Shown piece after piece: positions 39,510 to 50,534 of a stretch of 64,000 nucleotides of DNA. The number at the start of each line of letters is the position of its first letter. Position 1 is the first letter of the stretch. The notes under the pieces were generated by a model, which was not told where the DNA came from, made no database searches, and was given only the letters and a program-made list of their open reading frames with translations. The position numbers and the translations under genes were made by a program. Source of the DNA: Apium graveolens (lineage: Eukaryota > Streptophyta > Magnoliopsida > Apiales > Apiaceae); NCBI RefSeq assembly GCF_009905375.1, contig NC_133647.1, positions 2,218,735 through 2,282,734 on the forward strand. Direction: 5' to 3'.

Positions 39510-40968
39510 TCTATCTCTGCTATTATATTTAAAACGAAATAAGGAAACTTTGATTGCTAGTCGGTCTTGTCACCGCAATTATAGAAATATTTAAAATCAA
39601 ATACTCTCATAAATAGATAAATATTCATAATAAAATTATAATATGTCTAATAATTTTGGTTTAAATAAAATAATATATAATATTATTTTATTGATCCAAA
39701 CTTAAATAAAAAATAAAATAAAATACATATAGTTAGTTGGATTTGTCGGATCGGGCCAAAACAAAGTAACAAAGACTATTGATCCCCCTAAAAATATTAT
39801 ATTATTTGATCGGGTTATAGCAAAATAAAAATTTGAAAGGAAATTTGTTTGATTGATACAATGAGCCTGAAGCTAAAAATACATTGATGCATCATGCTAA
39901 AACAAAATAATAAATTCAATGACCTGACTGAAAAATGCAATTATGCGAGAACAAAATAATATATATCATTTATTCGGTTTAAAACATATTAATATTCACC
40001 TAGAGCTAAAATAAAATTAAAAAAAAACAAAATGTAATTAGCTGAATCTGTCAGATATAACGGGCACAGGGCTAAAAAATGTATATTATTGATCTACTCC
40101 AAAACCAAGATTAAATTCATACTAAAGATATATTTTATATTATTGACCCGGGTTAAAATAAAATTCAAGTTTACCTAATTCGTTAATAGGTATAAAAAGG
40201 CTTAGAAGAGTGGGGTAATTAGGATCCGACTCTAATAGCCGAAATATTAAAATTTGATAGTTGATTTGTATGTACAATGTTTGGGTTTATATATTTAATG
40301 GTTATCTTTAATTTGTATATTATAAATAATATTATTTTAGTAAAACAAAAGTAAAGATGATTTCTTAGTCATCATAATAGCGTCATACCCAAATAAATCA
40401 ATCTCTACTATTAACGTGGGCTAAAAGAATTATACAATTGATTCATCATAAATCAAAATTAAAATAAGAAAATAATTAGAGCAACTAAAATAAAATAATG
40501 GTACTTTTATCCGGGCTAACATAATTTTTTTTATCATTGATACATAAAATTTTATTATTGATCCGGGTTTAAACAAATTAAACTAACATAAATATGAATA
40601 TAGTTAGTTGGATTTGGTCGGTTAACAGACTAAAAATATTTCGTATACTAAAGATAATCTATTGATATGAGGAAAAATTATTGATATAAGCTAAAATTTA
40701 CCTTTTAACTAAAATATAATTATCATTGTAAACACATATATAAATACCAATAAAACTATACATTTTAATCATTGTGTTATTTTTTAAAACTGAAATATCA
40801 CTAACTTATACATCTATGCGGCTATGCGTATATTTATAATTGTTATTATATCATATTACTAAAATTTAAAATAATAAATTTCATAGCTTAAAATTTTTAA
40901 TTCAAATTAAATTCAAAAAATTATATAATATTAAAAACAATCTGTGCATCGCACGGGTTTTAAGCTAG
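39510..40968 (+). mobile_element. Non-autonomous Helitron
   Basis: The left end is A|TCTATCTCTGCTATTATA, the 5' TC terminus and TCTCTACTATTAT-like start of common plant Helitrons. The right end has the hairpin CTGTGC-ATC-GCACGG (40942-40956, one G-T pair), then GTTTTAAG and the terminal CTAG followed by T. Insertion between A and T without duplication fits rolling-circle insertion. The 1459-bp interior lacks Rep/helicase and is filled with degenerate repeats containing GATCCGGGTTAAAA words. Confidence 0.72.
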
Positions 40969-41685
40969 TATATTATAATAAACGAAATATTAAAAATTTG
41001 GTAGTCGATTATTCAATACTTGCTGAAATTACTTAATTATTTTTAATTAAGTATTATAATTCTAGTAGGTGAGTCGGTCGATCAGTTAATTCTAATTCTA
41101 ATTGATATTGAAGTCAACTTCTTCTACCAAGTAAAATTATATTTCATATCGAACTGTACATCATTATAGTTGATATTAAAGTCAACTTTTTCTATCAATT
41201 TTAAATTCTAATTCATATTTAATTCTATTTTATTCTAATTCATATTTTAGACTAAAATCATTTTAACAAACTAAATTTAAATTATTGAATTTGGTTGATA
41301 TAATGTACCTCAAGTTAAAACAAAATAATAAATACTATTGATCCGACTAAAAAATATTATACTACTGAACTAGAATAAACATATAATCTATTTATTAGTC
41401 GTCCAAGATAAAAAAAAATTATACAATTGATCTAAACTAACATACAACTATAAAATAATTCGACCAACTAAAACAAAATCATATATACTAATTACCCGAA
41501 CTAAAACAAAATTATCTTATTGATCCCGACAAAAAAAAAATTATGATTAAACTAAAAATATGTAGTTGGATTTGGTCGGAGTAATGGGCCTAGGTTAAAA
41601 AAATAATGTAAACCATTGATCCGGGATAAATCTAATTAATATCAGACTAACCATAATTTGTATCCTAATAATTCGTGTTAGGAAT
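40969..41685. repeat. AT-rich repeats related to the Helitron interior
   Basis: Words such as TTGATCC(G)GG.TAAAA, TAGTTGGATTTGGTCGG and CGAAATATTAAAAATTTG continue beyond the Helitron end (for example at 41340, 41565 and 41620). This suggests a second, older copy or an outer Helitron in which the first is nested. A duplicated block GATATTGAAGTCAACTT.TTCTA occurs near 41104 and 41172. Confidence 0.5.
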
Positions 41686-41754
41686 ATGTTGTGAACTTGA
41701 TGATAAGTTAAACAAAACACCTTAGTAGATATAACTTAGTGAAAATTGTAGCTA

Positions 41755-42101
41755 TCGACGGATGTTCTATCATAGTCCCGATGGATGAACTTTATAGTCC
41801 CGACGGATGACAATTTGGCATCCATCGAGAGTGTAGCTTATGTAACAAATAAGTATTGTAGCACATTTCTGCAAACAACATATTTTAGTCTAGTAGATTC
41901 TGTAGGATTCTCTAAGTCATGTTGACTACTAGATAGATATGCAGAATAGGTTGGCTAATTGTAAATATGAGATGTCTTGTAATTCAGTATAAGTGAAATA
42001 GAGTCAAGTGACAGATAGACTCCCGACGGATGATCCACAAGGCTCCCGACGGATGATCAACATATTCCCGACGGATGTTCAACTTAATCCCGACGGATGA
42101 T
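41755..42101 (+). repeat. CGACGGATGAT motif cluster in SIRE U3
   Basis: (T/C)CGACGGATG occurs at 41755, 41777 (one change), 41799, 42021, 42044, 42066 and 42088, and inverted as CATCCATCGAG at 41819. Spacing is often 22 bp, about two helical turns. The same word recurs inside gag at 44383-44458. Confidence 0.88.
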
Positions 42102-42313
42102 AATATTCAAATAGTTGTTGATAGTGATAACACAGTCACATGCGTTGGGTGTTTGCAAAAGGAATGTGGCAGTCTGTTAACCAGGATTTTGAGAACAAAG
42201 AAGCATTACCATTTTTATGCAAATGTGAAGATTTTCAAAGATGCTGAAATAGAGTATTGAAGCAGCATGAAGTTAGACTAAATATATTTTGTCTTACTGT
42301 CATGTAACTTAGT

Positions 42314-42324
42314 GATATATAAAC
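42314..42324 (+). promoter_or_regulatory. SIRE LTR TATA box
   Basis: GATATATAAACC lies about 220 bp downstream of the last CGACGGATG motif and about 380 bp before the LTR end. Confidence 0.6.
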
Positions 42325-42707
42325 CAAGAGTAGCAAGTAGAACAATTAACAAAAAAACAAATACATTTCTCAGAGAAATAAAAAAAGTTGTACTTGTTAA
42401 GAATTTCTCTGTACTTTGTTTGTTCAACTTGTAAAGTAGCTGTGAGTTATTCAAAACTTCACAGAGTTCTCAATCTGATATATATTTATATATCTCTGGT
42501 GGATATATTCAAATCCACCAGAAAGTTTTAAAGCCTTGTGTTTTATTACTTAGTGTTTTGATTTCTACTATTCTTTCATTCCGCATTACTGCAAATCAAC
42601 ACTATTATATATATCAAGTTAGAACAATTTTAAAAATCTCAAAAAGAAGCCAGAATTACATTCAACCCCCTTCTGTAATTCTTGTTGTATTGTTAGGGAA
42701 TAACAAT

Positions 42708-42719
42708 TGGTATCAGAGC
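42708..42719 (+). promoter_or_regulatory. SIRE primer-binding site (initiator tRNA-Met)
   Basis: TGGTATCAGAGC, two bases after the LTR, is the exact complement of the initiator tRNA-Met 3' end. Confidence 0.93.
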
Positions 42720-42766
42720 AAGCTCTTGAAGTACAAAGAGTGTAAACATCACAACAATCAACAAAG

Positions 42767-44680
42767 ATGAACAGGAAGGATGTTGGAGTGAAAATCCCAT
42801 TTCTGGATAAAGACAACTATCACCACTGGAAGGTGAAGATGCACCTACATCTTCATTCCCAAGATGAGGCCTATGTGGATTGCATAGAGAGAAGTCCTCA
42901 TGTACCAATGAGAAATGCAACTAGCAATGAACCATCTGTTCCAAAACCCAGACATGAATGGTCTGATCCTGATATTGAGCAAGTCATGAAAGACAAGAAG
43001 GCCATGAACATATTGTTCAATGGTGTTGATGGTGATATGTTTGATAACATCATCGACTGTAAAATAGTCAAAGAGGTTTGGGACACAATACAGATTATTT
43101 ATGATGGTACTGAGCAAGTGAGGGAGAACAAGATGCAGCTTCTGATTCAGCAATATGAGCATTTTCACTGTGAAGAAAGTGAATCACTCACTGATATATT
43201 TAGTAGATTTTAAAAGCTGCTAAATGCTTTGAAGCTGCATGGAAGAGTCTATCAAACAAAAGACTCTAACCTCAAGTTCCTTAGATCTCTTCCAAAGGAG
43301 TGGAAGCCAATGACAGTCTCATTAAGAAATTCACAGGATTACAAGGAGTTCACCTTGGAGAGACTGTATGGCATCTTGAAAACCTATGAGCTTGAAATAG
43401 AGCAAGATGAAAGGATGGAGAAAGGAAGGAAGAAAGGAGGGTCCATAGCACTGGTTGCTGAGTTAGAGAAGGAGAAAGAGATGAAGATGGAAGTTGTTGA
43501 GTCTACATCAAATGTCTGTGGAAGCAAGGGTAAAGGGCTGGTAGCTGAGAATGAAGATCAGTTCAGCCAAAATGACATGGATGATATTGATGAGCATCTA
43601 GCATTCTTATCCAGGAGATTTTTCAAGCTCAAATTCAAGAAGAATTTTGGAGCAGCCCAGCCAAATAGAAACATGGTTGATAAGTCAAAATTCAAGTGCT
43701 TCAAATGTGGCTTGGCAGGTCATTTTGCTAGTGAGTGTAGAAAGTCTGATTCCAGCAAAAAGAAGTTTGAGCCTGTTGATTATAAACAGAAATATTTTGA
43801 GTTGCTCAAACAAAAGGAAAGGGCTTTCATCACACAGGAGAATGACTGGGCTGCAGATGGATTGGATGAAGATGAAGAAACAAGCTATGTCAATCTAGCC
43901 CTAATGGCCAAATTAGATGAAACAGAGAACAGTTCTTCAAGCAATCAGGTAATCACCACTAACCTAGCACATTTGTCTAAAGCTGAGTGTAATGATGCAA
44001 TAAATTACTTGTCTACTGAATTATATCACCTACGTGTTACACTTAAGTCCCTCACTAAGGAAAATGCTAAAATTAAAGCAAACAATTTGCTTTTAAGTTA
44101 GAGGAATAATGTGCTAGAGTCTCAATTTATTGAATTTGAAAAATTATGAATTGAATGTAAAACTGCTAAAGATGAATTAACTGAGTCATTGAAGAAAGAA
44201 GAGATTTTGAAGAAGCAGCTTGAACGAGAACAGGAAGTGATCAAGACATGGAAATCATCTAGAGATGTCCATGCTCAAATCACTAAAGTTCAAGGTATTG
44301 CGTCCTTTTGTGATGCAGCCTGGAAGAAGAGTAAAGAGAATCTTGAGTCCAATTTGGTTGAAGGATTGTCGACAGATGTGGACTCGACGGATGATGAAAA
44401 TTATCCGTCGAGCAATTAAATGGATTATCCGTCGAAAGACAAGGAACCACATCCGTCGGCTGAGAGGAAGCAAGTTAGCAAAGACAAGCTAGCTAAGTTG
44501 AATGAGAAATATGGATCAGTTTCTAAAAACTTTGTTTCATGAGAATCAAGTCAAGTGAGGAAAGAAAACAAAGTTAATGTTGGGCATCTGTCTATCAAGC
44601 AATTGAATGACAGATTGGAAAAGATTGAGGTTAAAACAGATTCTAAAAAGAAAAACAATAAAAATGGGAAGGTAGGGATT
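42767..44680 (+). pseudogene. SIRE gag, first part
   Basis: The start MNRKDVGVKIPFLDKDNYHH opens a long SIRE-type gag with a capsid region (WKVKMHLHLHSQDEAYVDC, KAMNILFNGVDGDMFDNI, LLIQQYEHFHCEESESLTD). In-frame stops occur at 43211-43213 and 44099-44101, with more at 44149, 44417 and 44540. The zinc knuckle CFKCGLAGHFASEC lies near 43700. The C-terminal extension is coiled-coil rich (KKEEILKKQLEREQEVIK) and carries the CGACGGAT motif coding for repeated YPSS/YPSK/HPSA words. The frame runs into the solo LTR at 44681 and resumes at 48280. Confidence 0.85.
44383..44458. repeat. CGACGGAT motif in gag, including a perfect hairpin
   Basis: CTCGACGGAT (44383-44392) and ATCCGTCGAG (44403-44412) form a perfect 10-bp inverted repeat with a 10-base loop. 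Further inverted copies ATCCGTCG are at 44427 and 44451. The word is the same as in the LTR of this element. Confidence 0.88.
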
Positions 44681-45840
44681 TGTTAGGTCCCTTATGAGGG
44701 CTATGTTAAGCTAGAAGGGGGGTTGAATAGCTTAATTACCAATTTAAAAATTATTATGGCGTTTTAAAAACTTTACCGAGTGGTTATGCAGTTTATATGT
44801 GCGGAAAATAAAGTGCAAGAAAAGAAAATACCACACGGCGATTTTATCCTGGTTCGCGATGGCGCAACCTCTAATAGATCTGCTCACCCCTACTCCAGTC
44901 CCCGAGCTCCTCTCCTGGACTCGGGATTTTTCCTTAATATAAACTCGCTCCTTTAGTAGGCGGAGAAGCCTTTACACCCTTACAAATATTTATCTTGGTG
45001 CGTAACACAAGGGTCACCACCTCAAAATAAGTGTAGTTCCTACACAACTTATCTTAGACAATAACTCCCCGCTATCTCTTCAAATTTGATGTAGATCCCT
45101 TGTATGGACTTGGCTTCCTTAGCTTTCACCGGTCTCGGATCTTAGTATCCGGTCTTGGGTCTTTCCTCTTCTTCACGGTGCAAATACGACTAACTCCCCG
45201 CTAGTGCGTATGAGACTTGGGTCTTAGAACGAAGATCACCTCACGTCACCTCACCTCACTGCGAAACTAATAAGACAATCCACAAAACACAAAGTATAGA
45301 GAAAATATGTGTTGAACTAGTATGTTACGGTACTAGCCCAAAGATGGTATAATATTCAAATAAGAATATTAATACTCTATATGCATACTTGACTTGAGAT
45401 ATAAAATGTTATATCAAGTATACTTTTGATTACTCCGTCTTTATGGATTATGTGTTAATCGGAGTAATATAAGAAGTCCTTTATATGTATAATCAATAAG
45501 GATTATGACTTCTTTTGATCTTCAAGCTCAACACGTATACTTAACTCGGAATATATATTTATATGTCAAGTATACGTATGATTACTCCATAAAATATATG
45601 TTTATGGGAGTAATACGAAGTCTTGTATATATACGTATAAGCACTATGGCTTACGACTTCGTTTGTATTCTTCTTCTTTCGATTATGTATTTATGGATCG
45701 AAGAATACTTTGGTTACAATCTCGGAATTGTACCTATCCTTTTAAGCTCTTAGGCTTATGAATTTAGTATACTTATGATTTGACGATTATGCGGTCAAAT
45801 TATACTTTTAACTTCAAGCAACTTTATATGTTCTATGATT

Positions 45841-46440
45841 CTTAGCCAAGATCCAAATAATAGAAGTGCGAGTAATTGGCTTTGAATTTGTTCTTTTGAA
45901 GTTTAGGTGGATGATTATGAAGTTTACTATTGATCGACTTATAATCCCCCAGAACACTTAAGATGCTAGAAGGGGTTATAAGTGATACCTTTCGTAATGA
46001 TACTATATACACGAACTATGCGTTGACCAAGATCGAGATAAATGAAGTGCAAAGTAATTGGTCAACTCGTGTGATTAAATCCACCTTTGAATCTTAGACG
46101 GATGATTACGAAGTTTATATATATCGAATAAAAACCCCACGGAACACTAAGGTGCTAGAAGGGGATTATACGATATCTTTCGTAATTGGACTATATACAC
46201 GAACTATGCATTGGCCAAGATCCAAATAATAGAAGTGCGAGTAATTGGCCAACTCATGTGATTTAATCCGTCTCTTATATTTGACAAAATTACGAAGATT
46301 GCTATTGATCGAATTACAATCCCCCGGAACACTGAAGATGCTATAAGGGGTTATAAGACGATACATTTCGTAATGATACTATATTCACGAAATATGTTGG
46401 TCAAGGTCGAGATAAATGAAGTGCAAGTAATTGACCAACT
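45841..46440. repeat. About 185-bp tandem repeat, 3.3 copies
   Basis: Units start near 45841, 46021, 46211 and 46397 with (G/A)CCAAGATC(C)AAATAA-type sequence. They continue through a GTGCGAGTAATTGGCC block and a GGAACACT(A)AGATGCTAGAAGGGG block, ending TATATACACGAACTATGC. Copies alternate between two subtypes. A 36-bp word, TATGAAATCTCACTCGTGAG plus GAGTTATTTAGAGATT, is duplicated directly after (46456-46530). Confidence 0.85.
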
Positions 46441-47214
46441 CGTGATGTCAAATATGAAATCTCACTCGTGAGGAGTTATTTAGAGATTTATGAAATCTCA
46501 CTCGTGAGGAGTTATTTAGAGATTATAGTACTTGTATATTATAGATCTTCTTCGTTTAGAGCTTCGGTTTGAAGATCAAGTACTAATTCGAATTCCGAGT
46601 TCGAATCTTCGTTCTCTTTTCTTAGAGAACCTTCTTTATAAGAGATCTTGTATTAGAGCTTGAGATGAAGTAGAGAAATTAAGTACAAAGCTCAAAATAA
46701 ATAAAACCAAAGAAGAAGCTAAAAACTCACCACTTTTGGAAAACGGTAGGAAAAGTTCGTCGGAAAAATTTGTCGGAGGTTCGGCTGGATTTTGGCACTA
46801 TGGACGAACTTGGGCAGCCCTTCGGGAGGCCGGAAAGTGGTGGTGGATGAGTTCACTTGGTGGGAACAAGCTTGGTTGGGTGAAGCTAAGCTTGGATATC
46901 AAAAACCTTAAGTATATGTGTATATATTTAAGAGAGAGAAGGTTTTTGAAAAGAAGTGTGTGTATAGAATTTGAAAGAGATGAAGAGAGGCACTTATTGA
47001 AAAATTCCCAGCAAGTATTTGGCTCTTTTGCTTTTGAAATGGGTTAGGGTGGGGGTTTATTTATAGAGGAAATTGGGTGGAATGAATGGTTGAGATTTGA
47101 GAAGGAATGGATGGTGGATGAAGTGTATCACAGGGATTGATGACATGGCAAGTAGGTTGTGTTTCTTTGCAAGTGGGAAGGAAACACAAGCTAGATTCAT
47201 TCAAATCCTAGCTG

Positions 47215-47216
<2 letters not shown>

Positions 47217-47247
<31 letters not shown>
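47217..47247. repeat. (AT)n microsatellite
   Basis: About 15 uninterrupted AT units lie inside the 3.6-kb element. Confidence 0.9.
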
Positions 47248-47250
<3 letters not shown>

Positions 47251-48284
47251 TATATATTTTCCTTTCCTTTTAATCATTCTTTAATCACTTTAATTAAGGA
47301 TTAAGCACCATTAATTATGAACACCCCAAAACCTCTTAAATAAATATCATAAAAAATATGATAATTATCTAAATATTATAAAATGATGTCCTGCAAAGTT
47401 CGGTCAACTTTAGTCAATGGTAACTAGGTCAAACGTGGTCAATTGTGGGACCAACTGCCTCGATTTTTGTGCCCGGACAAAAATTCTCTGAACGCTACGA
47501 AATTTTTACCATACTTAATAAATATCATTTAAATGATCCATATCAAATTTCAAGTCATTCTAGCATGTGGAAGTATTTTATCTAAAAATAAAACTGTTCT
47601 GTCAATCTTTCTTCCGAGTAAAAATACCATTGGTCTTAAAATAAAGGAGATGGATCTTTTGACCAAAGTTTTGACTTGAATAAATACTTAGAATATATTT
47701 CCTAATATGTGAGATATATTTGGAGGATAGGAAATGTGTTTGAGTATTTTTGAATGATTTTCTCCGAGAGATGCTGATTTTACGAACCGGAAGAAAATTA
47801 CTGTAAGTATACAGAACTGAGTTGCAGAACTGGATATTAATATTCCAATCATGAATATTAATAATATTTGGATAAAAACTCTTTTGATTATATGTAGAGA
47901 TATATTTTGGAACGAAGAGTAAAACATTTTTGATTTAGCACGAGATCTCTAAAGAATATTTCTGATATATTCCTTATTAGAGTTTGTTGCCTTATTGATG
48001 TTGCAGCTGTAATCTAAAAAATATCAAAACTTGATATTTCTTATTTGATCAAATTGCCTTAGAGATATATTACATAAAATATAATTTTGATTGTTTTTAG
48101 AATAATGGAATGTCTTTTTCAATAAATAGTCTTTGAAAATAATTTAGCTGGTTTGACTATTTGACTTTGATCTGGATCAATTAAAATCATGTCCTAATGG
48201 AGAGGATCTAAGTGTACTTAAATTTTATGTTTAATCGTACAAATACCAAAATAAATAATATATCAAAGATATCCTTTCAGGATT

Positions 48285-48825
48285 AACAAACATAACAACT
48301 ACACACCTGATAAATATGCACCAAGAAAAAATTGTGTTAAGTGTGGTAATGTTAATCATTTGTCTGTAAATTGCAAGCTTGTCATGCCTACTCCCATGTC
48401 TGCACCCTCTTCTTTTCCCAACATGACTGCCATGCCTGCCATGCCTATGAATGCTATGCCTGCACAGAATATGAATGCACAGTTTGCTAATATGCCATTT
48501 GCACCTAATCTTTATTATGCTGCATTTAGTATGCCTCAAATGCCATTTAGCATGCCTTACTGGAATAACATGTTTGCAAATAGCATGCCTTTTCATGTAA
48601 ACCAAAATGTGCATGATAATTCTGTTTTAATGGCTGGTTTCAAAGGTTCAACTCAAATGACAAAGGATGAATCTGAAATTCCCAAGTCAAATGAGGTCAA
48701 ACCTAAGAAACCAAAGAAGAAAGATAACAAAGCAGAACCCAAGGAAACTTGGGTACCAAAATCAACTTGATTTGATTTTGATGTGTGCAGGGAAACAGAA
48801 AGAATCTTTGGTATCTGGATAGTGG
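48285..48825 (+). pseudogene. SIRE gag C-terminus and start of protease
   Basis: The frame continues with YTPDKYAPRKN and the second zinc knuckle CVKCGNVNHLSVNC. A striking Met/Pro/Ala-rich stretch follows (MTAMPAMPMNAMPAQNMNA, YAAFSMPQMPFSMPYWNN), then a Lys-rich end (KPKKPKKKDNK) and WVPKST with a stop. After a frame change the protease opening LWYLDSG is visible, directly broken by the insertion at 48826. The protease resumes at 57406 with CSRHMTGD. Confidence 0.85.
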
Positions 48826-50363
48826 TGAAGGGTTTTTAGCACATAAACGCAACGAAAACGTAAATTTAAATCTTAAAAATCGAAACCCTCCGCAGGATCC
48901 ATGCGAAAATAATATTTAATTCGTAGTTCAGTATGTTTACCTTAAGAAGCTTTACGTTAATGGAACGATGGAGGTCTTGAATGATCACCACGTAGCCCAT
49001 CGTTGGAACGATCTACGCCTTGAAGGTATCCAAACGAATGATCGCCCGGAGGATGGGTGTGTACTAGCACGTTCTTGAGACCGCCTTTTTGCTCTCTCTA
49101 TCTCTCTTCAAGTTCTAGGGTTTATGTTTTATCAAATAAAACGTGTAACCCTAATTCTATTAGAAAAAGATATTATATAGGCAAGAGCTATTGGGCCTCC
49201 AACCCTAAACTTAATTTTAGAGTTATTATTATTATTAAATTCGAAATTCTAATTATTGTATTATTAAGTCTCACTTAATCATCCAATAACTTAATTTCGG
49301 ATTTAATATTAAATTCAAATTTTCTATTTAATTAATTAAGTCACACTTAATTAATAACAAATAATTCGAAATATTTACATTTAATTTAAATCCGAATTTA
49401 AATTAAATAATCCTCCAACCATTCTTTGTGCGACCCTTTAGGTTATTATTACGTTGGCAACAATTTTAAATCTAATTTAAAATCATAAACAATGAGCGGC
49501 ATCTAGTAATACATCATTGTTACCCAAGTAATAATAATTAAATCGGTGATCGATTAAACCTTTTGTGTATAATGTACAATGTACTATAATCCTTTTAACC
49601 ATATATTATAGATTAAACTCGAGGCATGTTATGTGTCATCCTCTTCATAATTTAATCCAGGTTTCCTTGATCGATGAGTAGACTATAACATCAAATCAAC
49701 ATTTGAGCATTGCCATACATTTCATAGTCTAACTCAAACAAGAGGCCAATAATATCACTCCTAAAATAGGAGGGTTAAATCCTTTCTAGATCATTCATAT
49801 TTCTCATATGATTCATAATATACCCAATATATACTTTTATCATCACCCGGTCAAAGGTAACTTTTAATGCAACCAAAGTATATTAATTCTCATATAGAAA
49901 TATAATGATTTCAAGTCTAAGGACCAATACATCATTATCACTGTGAGAATTACTTATGACACAACAGACATGTAGAATCTCACATTAGGTCTTCCAGCAC
50001 CATGTATATAATACATGTGCCTCTGTTTTGACTTTAGTATCACTATACCTATGATCAATGAGATGTGATCATCAGTCAACATTCACTAGTCTTAATGTAT
50101 TATTATTGTCCCTTAATAATAATACTCGATTAGATATCTTTAGGAATATCGATACTATTCTCATAATCTCATTTCTAAGTCACGTACTTAGAGATATAAA
50201 ATTACATATCATATTCCAAGGACATTTATTAATCTAACATCTTATCACAGAAAATAAAGATATAATAAATTACTAAAGAATAATCCATATAATCAGAATT
50301 AATAATCCAAATATTTCATAATATAAACATAATATTGTTGTCTATAGGGCACAAACACTAACA
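48826..50363 (-). repeat. Copia 3' LTR (1538 bp)
   Basis: It runs from TGAAGGGTTTTTAGC to AACACTAACA on the + strand. A - strand TATA box (CTATATAATATC) lies at 49169-49180. Confidence 0.92.
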
Positions 50364-50377
50364 ATCTCCCACTTGCA
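50364..50377 (-). promoter_or_regulatory. Copia polypurine tract
   Basis: On the - strand CAAGTGGGAGAT abuts the LTR start TGTTAGTG, the same tract as in the young copia element at 29790-29803. Confidence 0.9.
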
Positions 50378-50490
50378 CTAGAGCCAATCACCCAGATATT
50401 TAATACCCATGGAACTAGTATGAGCTTCGTGCTTTTGCTGCGACAAAACCTTAGTCAGTGGGTCTACAACATTATCATCAGTATGCACTT

Positions 50491-50493
<3 letters not shown>
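50378..50493 (-). pseudogene. RNase H C-terminal stub
   Basis: CKVHTDDNVVDPLTKVLSQQ and SMGIKYLGDWL, in a frame different from the RT frame, form the normal end of the polyprotein. The core of RNase H, about 100 residues, is missing upstream. Confidence 0.85.

Positions 50494-50531
<38 letters not shown>
50494..50531. repeat. (TA)n microsatellite at a deletion joint in RNase H
   Basis: About 19 TA units lie between FLVYGGD, the start of RNase H, and CKVHTDDN, near its end. In the reading frame they appear as an Ile-Tyr repeat. Confidence 0.92.

Positions 50532-50534
<3 letters not shown>

Larger units (their letters stand above)
41686..42705 (+). repeat. SIRE 5' LTR
   Basis: It begins TGTTAGGAATATG and ends GGGAATAACA, followed by the primer site. 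The TATA box GATATATAAACC is at 42314-42324, followed by a transcript leader. Eight copies of a CGACGGATG motif lie upstream in U3. Confidence 0.85.
44681..48279. mobile_element. 3.6-kb solo LTR or LARD-type element in SIRE gag
   Basis: It begins TGTTAGGTCCC and ends ATCCTTTCA, with the duplication GGATT at 44676-44680 and 48280-48284, and its removal restores the gag frame. No gag-pol, primer site or second terminal repeat is visible, so it is either a very long solo LTR or a non-coding large retrotransposon derivative. It contains a GC-rich first 500 bp, 185-bp tandem repeats (45841-46440) and an (AT)n run (47217-47247). The ORF at 46736-47047 looks accidental. Confidence 0.8.

Noticed and set aside
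46736..47047. 103-codon ORF with Gly/Trp-rich start
   Set aside because: It lies within a non-coding LTR-type element, has no recognisable domain, and its composition fits a transcribed leader.
48231..48614. His-rich 127-codon ORF on the - strand
   Set aside because: It is the shadow of the Met/Pro-rich SIRE gag stretch (ATG/CAT complement).
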